64,000 bases of DNA. Origin: Streptacidiphilus sp041262525. GTDB lineage: Bacteria > Actinomycetota > Actinomycetes > Streptomycetales > Streptomycetaceae. Every line of letters begins with the position of its first letter. Position 1 is the stretch's first letter. This document shows positions 25,497-34,006 of the stretch, piece after piece. A program made the position numbers and the translations under genes. The stretch lies in NCBI RefSeq assembly GCF_041262525.1, contig NZ_JBGCCK010000019.1, positions 62,001 to 126,000 on the forward strand. The letters run 5' to 3'. Below the pieces are notes generated by a model. That model worked only from the letters and a program-made list of their open reading frames with translations, was not told where the DNA came from and ran no database searches.

Positions 25497-26060
25497 TCAG
25501 GCGCCGGTGCCGTTGTAGACGTGCGGCGCGAGCGTGCCGACGAAAGGCAGGTTCCGGTACTTCTCCGCGTAGTCCAGGCCGTAGCCGACGACGAACTCGT
25601 TCGGAATGTCGAAGCCGACGTACCGGACGTCGATGGAGACCTTGGCCGCGTCCGGCTTGCGCAGTAGCGTGCAGACCTCGAGCGAGGCCGGGTTGCGCGA
25701 CTGGAGGTTGCTGAGCAGCCAGGACAGGGTCAGACCCGAGTCGATGATGTCCTCGACGATCAGCACGTCGCGGCCGGAGATGTCGGTGTCCAGGTCCTTG
25801 AGGATGCGGACGACGCCGGAGGACTTGGTGCCCATCCCGTAGGAGGAGACCGCCATCCAGTCCATGGTCACGTCGGAGTGCAGCGTCCGCGCCAGATCGG
25901 CCATCACCATGACCGCGCCCTTGAGCACGCCCACGATCAGCAGATCCTTGCCCGCGTAGTCGCGGTCGATCTCCGCACCGAGCTCCGCCAGCTTGGCGTC
26001 GATCTCGTCCTTGCTGATGAGCACCTTGGCCAGCTTGGTGCCCATGTCCTTCTCGTCCAC
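25497..26060 (-). CDS. hpt: Hypoxanthine phosphoribosyltransferase
   Basis: Purine salvage enzyme making IMP (and GMP) from hypoxanthine or guanine and PRPP. 187 residues. LKGAVMVMADL is the first loop, SSYGMGTKSSG the flexible loop, EDIIDSGLT (103-111) the PRPP signature, and GFDIPNEFVVGYGLDYAEKYR the purine pocket. Start is GTG 26060 with GAGGAAG 8 nt upstream; ATG five codons on is possible. It follows tilS by 107 bp, the usual tilS-hpt-ftsH order. Confidence 0.95.
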   Translation of the reverse strand: MDEKDMGTKLAKVLISKDEIDAKLAELGAEIDRDYAGKDLLIVGVLKGAVMVMADLARTLHSDVTMDWMAVSSYGMGTKSSGVVRILKDLDTDISGRDVLIVEDIIDSGLTLSWLLSNLQSRNPASLEVCTLLRKPDAAKVSIDVRYVGFDIPNEFVVGYGLDYAEKYRNLPFVGTLAPHVYNGTGA

Positions 26061-26167
26061 CCGCGCTACTTCCTCAGAGCTGGAGTTGCTGGAGTTGGCA
26101 GAGTCGTCCCTGCCCCTGCGTCCTCAACCTTACGGGAGCGGGCTGGGCCCTCCTGAACCTCGCGCCG

Positions 26168-27292
26168 TCAGACTCGTCGGAAGCTGAGGCGGCCCGCCTG
26201 GCGCTTCATCCGCACGTTGCCGGGCAGGTGCACGGGGCCCTGGCCGCGCCAGCCGGTGACCAGCAGGTCCATGGCCTCCACGTGGCGGGCGAAGAGCTCA
26301 CCGCCCGGAGCGCCCGCGGCGAGCGCGGCGCGGCGCAGCACCCTGCGGCGCACGGCGGCCGGCAGCTCGGCCAGCCGGGTGGCCTCCAGGCCGTCCGGAC
26401 GAGTGACATCCGTCTCCACCTGTGCGGCCCATACGTCGAGCGCGTCGGCGTCGTCGCGGAAGAGGCGGGCGGTGCGGGCCAGCGCCTCGACGACGCCCCC
26501 ACCGAGGTGCTTCTCCAGCACCGGCAGCACCTCGTGCCGGACGCGGGCACGGGTGTAGGCGGGGTCGACGTTGTGCGGGTCGTCCCAGACGGGCAGGTCG
26601 AGCACGGCGCAGGCCTCGCGGGTGGTGGCCCGGTCCAGCTCCAGGAAGGGCCGGCGGTAGCGGCCGGTCGCGGCGGGCATGCCGCTCAGCGAACGGGTGC
26701 CGCTCCCGCGGGCGAGGCCGAGCAGGACGGTCTCGGCCTGGTCGTCGCGGGTGTGCCCGAGCAGGACGACGCGGGCGCCGTGCTGCTCGGCGGCGGAGTC
26801 GAGGGCGGCGTAGCGGGCGTCCCTGGCGGCGGCTTCAGGGCCGCCGTGGCCGGTGGCCGAAGGGACGCGGACGCCGAGGGCCTCGACCGGGTCCAGCCCG
26901 AGGGCGCGCAGCCGCGCGGCGACCTCGACGGCCCGGGAGGTGGAGCCGGACTGGAGGCCGTGGTCGACGGTGACCGCGCCGGCGCGCAGGCCCAGCTTGG
27001 CGGCCTCGAACACGGTGGCGGCGGCGAGGGCCATCGAGTCGGCCCCACCGGAGCAGGCCACCAGCACCAACGGCGCGCCGGCGGCGGCGCGGGGGCGGGG
27101 CCTGCGGAACTGTGCGTGACGGGGGTCGACGTCACCGACGGACTGGATCAAAGGACGGGGGATGACGGGGGTGGCGGACGTGGCGGCAGTGGCGGTTCCC
27201 GCGCTGAAGGTGGCGGGGACCTCGTCGGAGAACTCGGCGAGCACCCGGCGCACCGCCAGGCGTATCGCCGCCACCGCGGGATGTGGACCCAT
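26168..27292 (-). CDS. tilS: tRNA(Ile)-lysidine synthase
   Basis: Attaches lysine to C34 of the AUA-reading tRNA-Ile, changing both its charging and decoding. The N-type ATP pyrophosphatase loop SGGADS is at 81-86, followed by TVDHGLQ and GHTRDDQAETVLLGLARGSG. The C-terminal part carries RARVRHEVLP. Residues 23-72 are an Ala/Pro/Thr-rich insert between the first helix and the P-loop domain, longer than in short TilS forms. 374 residues. A perfect 18-bp palindrome lies about 165 bp upstream. Confidence 0.94.
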   Translation of the reverse strand: MGPHPAVAAIRLAVRRVLAEFSDEVPATFSAGTATAATSATPVIPRPLIQSVGDVDPRHAQFRRPRPRAAAGAPLVLVACSGGADSMALAAATVFEAAKLGLRAGAVTVDHGLQSGSTSRAVEVAARLRALGLDPVEALGVRVPSATGHGGPEAAARDARYAALDSAAEQHGARVVLLGHTRDDQAETVLLGLARGSGTRSLSGMPAATGRYRRPFLELDRATTREACAVLDLPVWDDPHNVDPAYTRARVRHEVLPVLEKHLGGGVVEALARTARLFRDDADALDVWAAQVETDVTRPDGLEATRLAELPAAVRRRVLRRAALAAGAPGGELFARHVEAMDLLVTGWRGQGPVHLPGNVRMKRQAGRLSFRRV

Positions 27293-27456
27293 GGTCGATC
27301 ACTCCTTGGAGCGTGCGGAGCAGAGCGTGCGAAGCAGGAGGCTGCCGCATCGTCTCATACCCAGAGTGACCGGCATGTCGCAGATCGTCGCAGAAGTCAC
27401 GTCCGACACGCGGCTCCGCCGTCACCGCGCAAGCCGGGTTCGCGCGGACGGGTGAA

Positions 27457-27474
27457 TGCCGAAACGTTTCGGCA
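27457..27474. promoter_or_regulatory. Perfect 18-bp palindrome of LacI-family operator type
   Basis: TGCCGAAACGTTTCGGCA is a perfect palindrome with a central CG, the form bound by LacI/CcpA-type regulators (GAAACGTTTC core). It lies in the 232-bp gap between tilS and the metalloprotease gene, both on the minus strand. No LacI-family gene is in the window, so any regulator is encoded elsewhere. The rest of the gap shows no further feature. Confidence 0.5.
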
Positions 27475-27524
27475 CACCGCCCGCGCGTCCCCTGGACGCG
27501 AGTTGACGAAGGCTCAGCGCACGA

Positions 27525-28631
27525 TCAGCGGTGCATCCGGGCCACCCAGGCGGCGGGGTTGTGGATCTCCTCCTTCGTGGGGAGCGTGTTCGGGGACGTC
27601 CAGACCTTGTTCAGGCCCTCCATGCCGACCGCGTCCAGCACCGCGTTCACGAAGACCGCGCCGTCCTGGTACTGCCGCAGTTTGGCGTCCATCCCGAGCA
27701 GCTTGCGCAGCAGCTGGTCCATCCGGCTCGCGCCCTTGGCCCGGCGCTGCTGGAACTTCTCCCTGATCTCCGCCACGCTCGGCACGACCTGCGGCCCCAC
27801 ACCGTCCATGACCACGTCGGCGTGCCCCTCCAACAGCGACATCACCGCCGTGAGCCGGCCGAGGATCTCGCGCTGTGCGGGCGTCTGCACGACCTCGACG
27901 AGGTTGCCGGGCGTCGGCGCGCCACCGCTGACCGCTTCGCGGAGGCGTTCGAGCAGGGTGGCCGGGTCGATCTCGGTCTCGGCGAGGAAGGCCTGGATCT
28001 CGCCCTCGATGTGGTCGCGCAGCCAGGGCACGGCGGTGAACTGGGTCCGGTGGGTCTCCTCGTGCAGGCAGACCCAGAGCCGGAAGTCGTGCGGGTCGAC
28101 GTCCAGCTCGCGCTCGACGGAGACGATGTTCGGCGCGACCAGCAGCAGGCGTCCGGGGGGCGTGGCGGGCTTGCCCATCGCGGAGAGGTCGGCGGGGACC
28201 TCGGCGGGCGCGAAGGTCTCGTACTGGCCGAGAACCTTGGTGGACAGGAACGACAGCACCAGCCCGAGCTCGACGCCGGTCAGCTTCCCGCCCACGGCGT
28301 TCATCGCCCCCGCGCCGGGCACGGCGGCCCGCCGTGACGCCATCCGGTTCGCGAGCGGGGTGATGACGGTACGGAACCCGGCGACGTTCGCCTTGATCCA
28401 CCCCGGCCGGTCCACGACGAGCACGGGCGTGCCGCCGTGGGGAGACCCCATCTTGGTGTAGGCGCGGACGTGGCCTTCGGCCTCACGCGCGTGCTCGCGC
28501 AGCTCCGCGACGACGGCGCGGGCCTCGTCACGGGTCACCTCCGGCCCCGGCCGCGCGAAGCGGGTCGCTGTCGCGACCGCGAGATCCCAGTCGATCATGT
28601 CCGTGCCCTTGCTACCGCCGGCGCTCGTCAT
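27525..28631 (-). CDS. Zinc-dependent metalloprotease, DUF2342 (zincin-like) family
   Basis: A 368-residue soluble protein of the actinobacterial coenzyme F420-biosynthesis-associated/DUF2342 zincin type. HEETH at 190-194 is the HEXXH zinc motif and SLLEGHADVVMDG further on supplies the third ligand region. The start is ATG 28631; an open frame further upstream crosses repeat R5 and has no support. It lies between tilS and dacB on the same strand, as in other Streptomyces. The substrate is unknown. Confidence 0.88.
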   Translation of the reverse strand: MTSAGGSKGTDMIDWDLAVATATRFARPGPEVTRDEARAVVAELREHAREAEGHVRAYTKMGSPHGGTPVLVVDRPGWIKANVAGFRTVITPLANRMASRRAAVPGAGAMNAVGGKLTGVELGLVLSFLSTKVLGQYETFAPAEVPADLSAMGKPATPPGRLLLVAPNIVSVERELDVDPHDFRLWVCLHEETHRTQFTAVPWLRDHIEGEIQAFLAETEIDPATLLERLREAVSGGAPTPGNLVEVVQTPAQREILGRLTAVMSLLEGHADVVMDGVGPQVVPSVAEIREKFQQRRAKGASRMDQLLRKLLGMDAKLRQYQDGAVFVNAVLDAVGMEGLNKVWTSPNTLPTKEEIHNPAAWVARMHR

Positions 28632-28691
28632 GCGTTCAACCGTACGTTCTCTTCCCCGTTCTGGGCAGAAGGAGCGGGGACAGGTGGGCCC

Positions 28692-28977
28692 GTTGCACCA
28701 CCAGGGGCGCGAGGCTTGGCTGACTTGCGCCTCCGGCGCGTGGGCGCGACAGGTCACGACGGAGGGCTCGTTGCACCACCAGGGGCGCGAGGCTCTGCTG
28801 ATTTGCGCCTCCGGCGCGTGGGCGCGACAGGTCACGACGGAGGGCTCGTTGCACCTCCAGGGGCGCGAGGAACTGCGCGACAAGCCACCGACGCAGGTAG
28901 AGCCCCGAACGCGCAGGGCCATCCGCTCGTCAGTGGTTGTTCGCGCAGTTCCCCGCGCCCCTGGAGGAGAGTGCAAC
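28692..28977 (+). repeat. Repeat locus R5: two tandem type A units and one type B palindrome
   Basis: GTTGCACC starts at 28692, 28770 and 28848, exactly 78 bp apart. The first two units are nearly identical (for example TTGCGCCTCCGGCGCG in both). The third start opens the type B element with arms at 28859-28880 (with GAGG for GGGG) and 28941-28962, ending in the box GTGCAAC at 28971-28977. The block fills the gap between dacB and the metalloprotease gene. Confidence 0.9.
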
Positions 28978-28993
28978 TCCCCGCTTGCCCCGG

Positions 28994-30559
28994 CTAACCC
29001 CCGCACCCGCAGGCCGCGACCCTCGCCGCCAAGCGGTCCAGCGCCACCCGCGCCGACGTCGCGTCGGAGCTGCCGTTGGACATGAAGGCGAAGGCCAGCA
29101 GCCGGCCGCTCCGGTCCACGACCAGCCCCGCCAGGGTGTTCACCGTCCGCAGCGAGCCCGTCTTCGCACGGACCACGCCCAGACCCGCGGCGCTCCCGTC
29201 GCCGCCGTAACGGTTGTCGAGCGTGCCCGTGAAGCCGGCGATCGGCAGGCCGCTGAGGACCGAGCGGAGTTCCGGGTGCGCCGGGGAGGCGTCCAGGACC
29301 AGCAGCGCGGTCAGCGCTCTGGCCGGGATCACGTCCTGCGCGCTGAGGCCGCTGGAGTCGGCCAGGTGGGTCGAGCCCAGCGGGACGCCCAGACGGGTGA
29401 GCGTCGCCCGCACCGCGTCCGCGCCGCCCGCGAAGGTGGCCGGGCGGCCCGCAGCCAGCGCGCAGGCGTGGCCGAGGGACTCGGCGATGTCGTTGTCGCT
29501 CAGGGTCAGCATCCGCTCGACGATGTCGCTCAGCGGAGCGCTCTGCACCTGGGCGAGGGGCTTCGCGCTCCCGGGCGTGGTGCCCTGGCCGCCGGAGGTG
29601 TCGACCGCGTATCCGTCCGTCGCCAGGGCGGCGGCGAACGTGGCAACGGCCGCGGCGGCCGGGTCGGCGTCGCGGGGCGCGTCCTCGGTGCTGCGGGGAT
29701 CGATCCGGCCCTCGTCCGCCGTCAGCGCCTGGACCAGGGCGATGTTGCCGTTGACGCCGATCGGGTGCAGCGCCGGACCGGCGAAGAGGGAGATGTCGTA
29801 GCGCAGCTTGACTGCGTGCCCCCCGGGAGCGACTCCCGCCGCGCGGAGCGCCTTCGCGGTGGCCTGCGCCAGGGCGGTGAGGCTGTCCGGGCCGCTGCTC
29901 GCGGTGAGCGTCGGGTCGCCGCCGCCGACGAGGACCAGGCCGCTGCCCGCGTCGCCGACGACCTTGGTCGTGAAACGGTGGCCGGGACCGAGCAGGGTGA
30001 GCGCGGCCGTAGCCGTGGCGATCTTGTTAGTGGAGGCGGGCTGCTGCGCCTCGTCCGCGCCGGAGCTGTAGAGCGTGCGGCCGTCGGCGACGTCGACGAC
30101 CGACGCGGTCACCCGGCCGAGCGCCGCGTCGGCCAGCGGGCCCGCCAGCGCGCTGCTGACACCGCCCGAGGTCGGCACGGTCGCGGAGACCCCCGCCGGG
30201 GCCAGCACCATCGCGGGCGGGTGCCAGGCAGGACCCGCCGGCCTCGGCGGGCCCGAGGCGACGCCGTGGTGGGTCGCGACCCCGGTCTGACCTGCGGCGA
30301 AAGCCCGGTCGCTCACCCGCTGTCCGCCCTGCCACGGGCCGGTCGCGGCGATCGCGGCGACGGCCAGGACCAGCCCCGTGCCTGCGGCGACCCCGGCCAC
30401 CCAGCGCGTCGGCGCATAGGCGTAGCCGAGCGCGGCCCGCCGTAGAGCCGGGTTCACCGGCTGCCACGCCCTCTCGATCAACGGCCTCGCCCGCGCGCTC
30501 ACTCGTCCCGCCGTCGCGCCTGCCCAGACCCGCCAGTTCCCCATCCGGCCCTTCCCCAT
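28994..30559 (-). CDS. dacB: D-alanyl-D-alanine carboxypeptidase/endopeptidase, PBP4 (S13) family
   Basis: Trims or cleaves peptidoglycan cross-links outside the membrane. About 521 residues. A basic cytosolic start leads to one transmembrane helix (about 53-73) that anchors the protein, then the penicillin-binding domain with STNK (176-179, nucleophile serine), SDN (354-356) and KTG (466-468). The start at ATG 30559 has GGAGTG 7 nt before it; ATG 30544 is an alternative. Divergent from ppa, with about 63 bp between the starts. Confidence 0.92.
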   Translation of the reverse strand: MGKGRMGNWRVWAGATAGRVSARARPLIERAWQPVNPALRRAALGYAYAPTRWVAGVAAGTGLVLAVAAIAATGPWQGGQRVSDRAFAAGQTGVATHHGVASGPPRPAGPAWHPPAMVLAPAGVSATVPTSGGVSSALAGPLADAALGRVTASVVDVADGRTLYSSGADEAQQPASTNKIATATAALTLLGPGHRFTTKVVGDAGSGLVLVGGGDPTLTASSGPDSLTALAQATAKALRAAGVAPGGHAVKLRYDISLFAGPALHPIGVNGNIALVQALTADEGRIDPRSTEDAPRDADPAAAAVATFAAALATDGYAVDTSGGQGTTPGSAKPLAQVQSAPLSDIVERMLTLSDNDIAESLGHACALAAGRPATFAGGADAVRATLTRLGVPLGSTHLADSSGLSAQDVIPARALTALLVLDASPAHPELRSVLSGLPIAGFTGTLDNRYGGDGSAAGLGVVRAKTGSLRTVNTLAGLVVDRSGRLLAFAFMSNGSSDATSARVALDRLAARVAACGCGG

Positions 30560-30622
30560 TCCAGAGCACTCCACGCCGTAGGAGACACTATTGGCTGCAA
30601 CCACTGATATTGGAGGAGAGCC

Positions 30623-31126
30623 TTGGAGTTCGACGTCACGATCGAGATCCCGAAGGGTTCGCGGAACAAGTACGAGGTCGACCACGAGTCTGGTCGCATC
30701 TACCTCGACCGCATGCTCTTCACCTCGACCCGCTACCCGGCCGACTACGGCTTCGTCGACGGGACCCTCGGTGAGGACGGCGACCCGCTCGACGCGCTCG
30801 TCATCCTGGAGGAGCCCACCTTCCCCGGCTGCGTCATCAAGTGCCGCGCCATCGGGATGTTCCACATGACCGACGAGGCAGGCGGCGACGACAAGCTGCT
30901 CTGCGTCCCGGCCTCGGACCCGCGCTGGGAGCACCTGCGCGACATCCACCACGTGTCGGAGTTCGACCGCCTGGAGATCCAGCACTTCTTCGAGGTCTAC
31001 AAGGACCTCGAGCCCGGCAAGTCCGTCGAGGGTGCGCACTGGGTCGGTCGCCAGGAGGCCGAGGAGGAGATCACCAACTCCATCAAGCGCCTCGCCGACT
31101 CCGGCGAGACCCACAGGAGCCACTGA
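30623..31126 (+). CDS. ppa: Inorganic pyrophosphatase
   Basis: Hydrolyses pyrophosphate released by biosynthetic reactions. 167 residues, family I size. The metal-site motif EDGDPLD has Asp52, Asp54 and Asp57; KYEVDHESGRIYLDR and RYPADYGFVDGT are the other conserved blocks. The start is TTG at 30623, with GGAGGAG 5 nt upstream, which fixes it. A long-stem terminator follows the stop. Confidence 0.96.
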   Translation: MEFDVTIEIPKGSRNKYEVDHESGRIYLDRMLFTSTRYPADYGFVDGTLGEDGDPLDALVILEEPTFPGCVIKCRAIGMFHMTDEAGGDDKLLCVPASDPRWEHLRDIHHVSEFDRLEIQHFFEVYKDLEPGKSVEGAHWVGRQEAEEEITNSIKRLADSGETHRSH

Positions 31127-31152
31127 GCGCAACGCTCCGCACCCGCGGCGCC

Positions 31153-31209
31153 CCGCGCACACCGAGAACCGCCCTGGGCCTGCCCACGGGCGGTTCTTGC
31201 TGTGCGCGG
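31153..31209. terminator. Long two-part hairpin terminator between convergent ppa and ABC operon
   Basis: An inner stem AGAACCGCCC / GGGCGGTTCT (31165-31197 region) is enclosed by an outer stem CCGCGCACA / TGTGCGCGG (31153-31161 and 31201-31209). The symmetric structure between two gene ends suggests a two-way factor-independent terminator. Confidence 0.75.
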
Positions 31210-31254
31210 CGCGCCGGCCCGGCGCTGATCCGCCCCCCGACGGACCAGCGGCGC

Positions 31255-32097
31255 TCAGCCCGGCCGGCTGAGCTCGCGGCGGCGGCGGGCGATGTCGTCC
31301 GGGTCCCAGCCCGGGTGCGGGACGGAGGCGAGCAGCAGGCGGGTGTACGGGTGGGCGGGTGCGTCCAGCAGCTCGGCCATCGGGCGGTGCTCGACGGGCC
31401 GGCCGCGGTGCAGGACGAGCGCCTCGTCGCAGACGTAGCGGACGACCGCGAGGTCGTGGCTGACGAAGACCAGACCGATGCCCGCCTCGCGGCGGATGTC
31501 GGCGAGCAGGTTCAGCACCTGGGCCTGCACGGAGACGTCCAGCGCGGAGACCGCCTCGTCGAGGACCAGCACCGCCGGTTCGACCGCGAGCGCCCGGGCG
31601 ATCGCCGCCCGCTGACGCTGCCCGCCGGAGAGCTTGCGCGGCAGCGCCTCCGCCTCGCGCTCGCCGAGGCCGACCTGGCCCAGCAGCTCGCGGACCCGCG
31701 CCGCGCGGGCGACGCGGTCGCTCAGGCCGTGCAGTCGCAGGACACCGTCGATGGTCGCGCCGACGCCGATCCTGGCGTCGAGGGAGAGGTACGGGTCCTG
31801 GAAGACGATCTGCACCGCCTTCGCGCGGGCCAGACGTGCGGCGCGGCCGTGCACGACGGGCGCGAGCGGCGTGCCGAGGACCTTGATCGAACCGCTGTCG
31901 GGTCGCTCCAGGCCGACGAGCATGCGGGCCGTGGTCGTCTTGCCCGAACCCGACTCGCCGACCAGGCCGAGCGCGCCACCGGGCGGCAGGGCGAAGGAGA
32001 CGCCGTCAACGGCGACGGTCGCGCCGTAGGTCTTGCGCAGGTCGGTGACTTGGAGCAGCGGTGCGGGCTGCGGCGCGACGGACTGGGGTTCCGTCAT
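31255..32097 (-). CDS. Dipeptide/oligopeptide-type ABC transporter ATPase (DppF-like)
   Basis: Second ATPase of the importer, 280 residues. Walker A GESGSGKT (47-54), Q-loop in IVFQDPYLSLD, signature LSGGQRQR and Walker B VLVLDEAVSALD are intact. It ends soon after the ATPase core (HPYTRLLLASVPHP), without the cysteine-rich tail seen in its partner. The ATG at 32097 overlaps the preceding stop (ATGA). Last gene of the amidohydrolase-importer operon. Confidence 0.92.
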   Translation of the reverse strand: MTEPQSVAPQPAPLLQVTDLRKTYGATVAVDGVSFALPPGGALGLVGESGSGKTTTARMLVGLERPDSGSIKVLGTPLAPVVHGRAARLARAKAVQIVFQDPYLSLDARIGVGATIDGVLRLHGLSDRVARAARVRELLGQVGLGEREAEALPRKLSGGQRQRAAIARALAVEPAVLVLDEAVSALDVSVQAQVLNLLADIRREAGIGLVFVSHDLAVVRYVCDEALVLHRGRPVEHRPMAELLDAPAHPYTRLLLASVPHPGWDPDDIARRRRELSRPG

Positions 32098-33092
32098 GGG
32101 TGGACCTCCGTGGTGAGCAGGAGTTCCGACGCGCGGAAGCAGGCTGCCGAGCGGCCCGGCGCTTCGGGGAGGGGCAGCAGCTCCGGCGCGGCCCGGTCGC
32201 AGCGTCCTGGTTCGGCGAACGCGCAGCGTGCGGCGAAGGCGCAGCCGGGCGCGGACTCGTTCAGGCCCATCGGCGCGCCCGGAACCGGCTGGAGCCGGTC
32301 CAGCGGGCCGGTCAGCGGCGGGGAGGAGCCGAGAAGGCCGATGGTGTACGGGTGGCGCGGCGTCCCGAACAGCTCGTCCGCGCGGGCGGACTCCACGATG
32401 CGGCCCGCGTACATCACGTAGACGCGGTCGCAGGACGCCGCGGCGAGCTCGATGTCGTGGGTGATCAGCAACAGGCCGAGTCCGCGTTCGCGTTGGAGCC
32501 GGCCGAGCAGGGCCAGGATCTCCGCCTGGGTGCTGACGTCCAGTGCGGTCGTCGGCTCGTCGCAGAGCAGCAGCTTCGGCTCCCCCGCCAACGCTCCGGC
32601 GATCATCACGCGTTGCAGCATGCCGCCGGACAACTCGTGCGGGAACTGCCGCAGATGGCGGGGAGGGTCGGGTAGCCCGACCGCCGCGAGGAGCTCCAGC
32701 GCCCACGCCTGTGCCTGGCGGCGGGACCAGCCGTGGGTCAGCCGGAGCGGCTCGGTGAGGAAGTCGCAGATCCGGCGGACCGGGTTGATGCCCGCCCGGG
32801 GGTCCTGGAAGATCATGGCGGCGGTCGCGGTGCGCACCTCGCGCAGCCGCGCGGCGTCCGCGCCGACCAGGTCCGCGCCCTCGACCAGCACCCGACCGGT
32901 CGTCCGCGCGCCGGGCGGGAAGAGCCCGAGCGCGGAACGCGCGGTCACGGACTTGCCGGAACCGGACTCGCCGACCAGCCCGACGACCTCGCCTGCGGCG
33001 ACCTGCAGGCCGACCGCGTCGAGGACGGGCCGGGCGGCGCCGGGGAGTTCGACGGTCAACGCATCGATCTCCAACAGGTATTGACTGATCAT
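32094..33092 (-). CDS. Dipeptide/oligopeptide-type ABC transporter ATPase (DppD-like)
   Basis: 332 residues. Walker A GESGSGKS (41-48), signature LSGGMLQRVMIA, Walker B LLCDEPTTALD and the switch histidine in THDIELA. The C-terminal oligopeptide/dipeptide tail carries a Cys cluster (GCAFAARC...GRC), a possible Fe-S or metal site found in this subfamily. The ATG at 33092 shares one base with the stop of the permease gene (TGATG). Confidence 0.92.
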   Translation of the reverse strand: MISQYLLEIDALTVELPGAARPVLDAVGLQVAAGEVVGLVGESGSGKSVTARSALGLFPPGARTTGRVLVEGADLVGADAARLREVRTATAAMIFQDPRAGINPVRRICDFLTEPLRLTHGWSRRQAQAWALELLAAVGLPDPPRHLRQFPHELSGGMLQRVMIAGALAGEPKLLLCDEPTTALDVSTQAEILALLGRLQRERGLGLLLITHDIELAAASCDRVYVMYAGRIVESARADELFGTPRHPYTIGLLGSSPPLTGPLDRLQPVPGAPMGLNESAPGCAFAARCAFAEPGRCDRAAPELLPLPEAPGRSAACFRASELLLTTEVHP

Positions 33093-34006
33093 CAGGACTC
33101 CCTTCCGGCGAGGTGGTCGCCGAGCTGTTCGCCGACCACGTTGAAGGCCACGACCACCAGCACCACGGCCAGTGCCGGAAGCACCGCCGACAGGGGCTGC
33201 CCGGCCAGCACCGCCCCCTGGCCCTGGTTGATCATCGCGCCCCAGTCGGGCGTCGGCGGCTGCACGCCCAGGCCGAGGAACGAGAGCGCGGCCAGATCCA
33301 GCAGCGCGTAGCCGAAGTTGACGGTGGACTGCGCCAGTACGGTCGGCGCGATGTTCGGCAGCAGGCGGCACACCGCGACGTAGACCGGGGCGTGGCCCTG
33401 GACCAGGTAGGCGGCGACGTAGGGGCGGTTCTTCTGCTGCGCCGTCAGGCTGCGGACCAGTCGGGCGGTGTAGGGGAGATAGGCGACGGCCATCGCCAGC
33501 ACCGGCGCGCTCAGGCCCTTGCCGAACAGTGCCACGGCGAGGATCGCCAACAGCAGGGAGGGAAACGCGAAGAGGACGTCCAGGACGCGGCCGATCACCG
33601 CGTCCACCCGTCCGCCGCGCCAGCCGCTGAAGAGGCCGACCGCCATGCCGCAGACGCTGGAGAAGACGACGACCCCGAGCGGTCCGAGCAGGCTCGTCCT
33701 GGCCCCCTCCAACAGCGCGGAGAAGGTGTCGTGCCCGCCCTGGTCGGTGCCGAGCCAGTGGTCGGCGCTCGGGCCGGCCATGGTGTTCGCGAAGTCACCG
33801 ATGGTCGGGTCCTGCGGCGCGAGCCAGGGCGCGAGGAGAGCCACCAGCACGAAGAGGAGCAGCAGGACGAGGCAGATCCGGAACAGCCATCCGTGCGCGA
33901 GGAAGCCGCGTCGCAGCCAGGCGGCGCCCGGTCGGCGTTGCAGCGTGGGCTGCGACGGGGAGGGCTGGGACGGGGAGGGCGGCGAGGTGGTGGTGCTGCT
34001 GCTCAT
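33092..34006 (-). CDS. Dipeptide/oligopeptide-type ABC transporter permease (DppC-like)
   Basis: 304 residues with a Pro/Ser/Thr-rich cytosolic N-terminus (1-30), a first helix at about 42-60, and five further helices in the BPD_transp_1 domain. The ATPase-coupling loop is AAYLVQGHAPVYVAVCRLLPN. HWLGTDQGGHD near residue 85 is the usual DppC extracytoplasmic motif. Overlaps dppB-like gene by 4 bp (ATGA). Confidence 0.92.
   Translation of the reverse strand: MSSSTTTSPPSPSQPSPSQPTLQRRPGAAWLRRGFLAHGWLFRICLVLLLLFVLVALLAPWLAPQDPTIGDFANTMAGPSADHWLGTDQGGHDTFSALLEGARTSLLGPLGVVVFSSVCGMAVGLFSGWRGGRVDAVIGRVLDVLFAFPSLLLAILAVALFGKGLSAPVLAMAVAYLPYTARLVRSLTAQQKNRPYVAAYLVQGHAPVYVAVCRLLPNIAPTVLAQSTVNFGYALLDLAALSFLGLGVQPPTPDWGAMINQGQGAVLAGQPLSAVLPALAVVLVVVAFNVVGEQLGDHLAGRES

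Noticed and set aside
28692..28977. Regular 78-bp repeats as a CRISPR array
   Set aside because: The spacing is the repeat itself with no unique spacers, only two or three units occur, and no cas gene is present.
28632..29006. Upstream extension of the metalloprotease frame
   Set aside because: It would translate repeat R5 and overlap the dacB end; ATG 28631 gives the normal family length.
30560..31162. Upstream extension of the dacB frame
   Set aside because: It runs antisense through ppa, which is certain, and the GGAGTG-ATG near 30559 gives a normal start.
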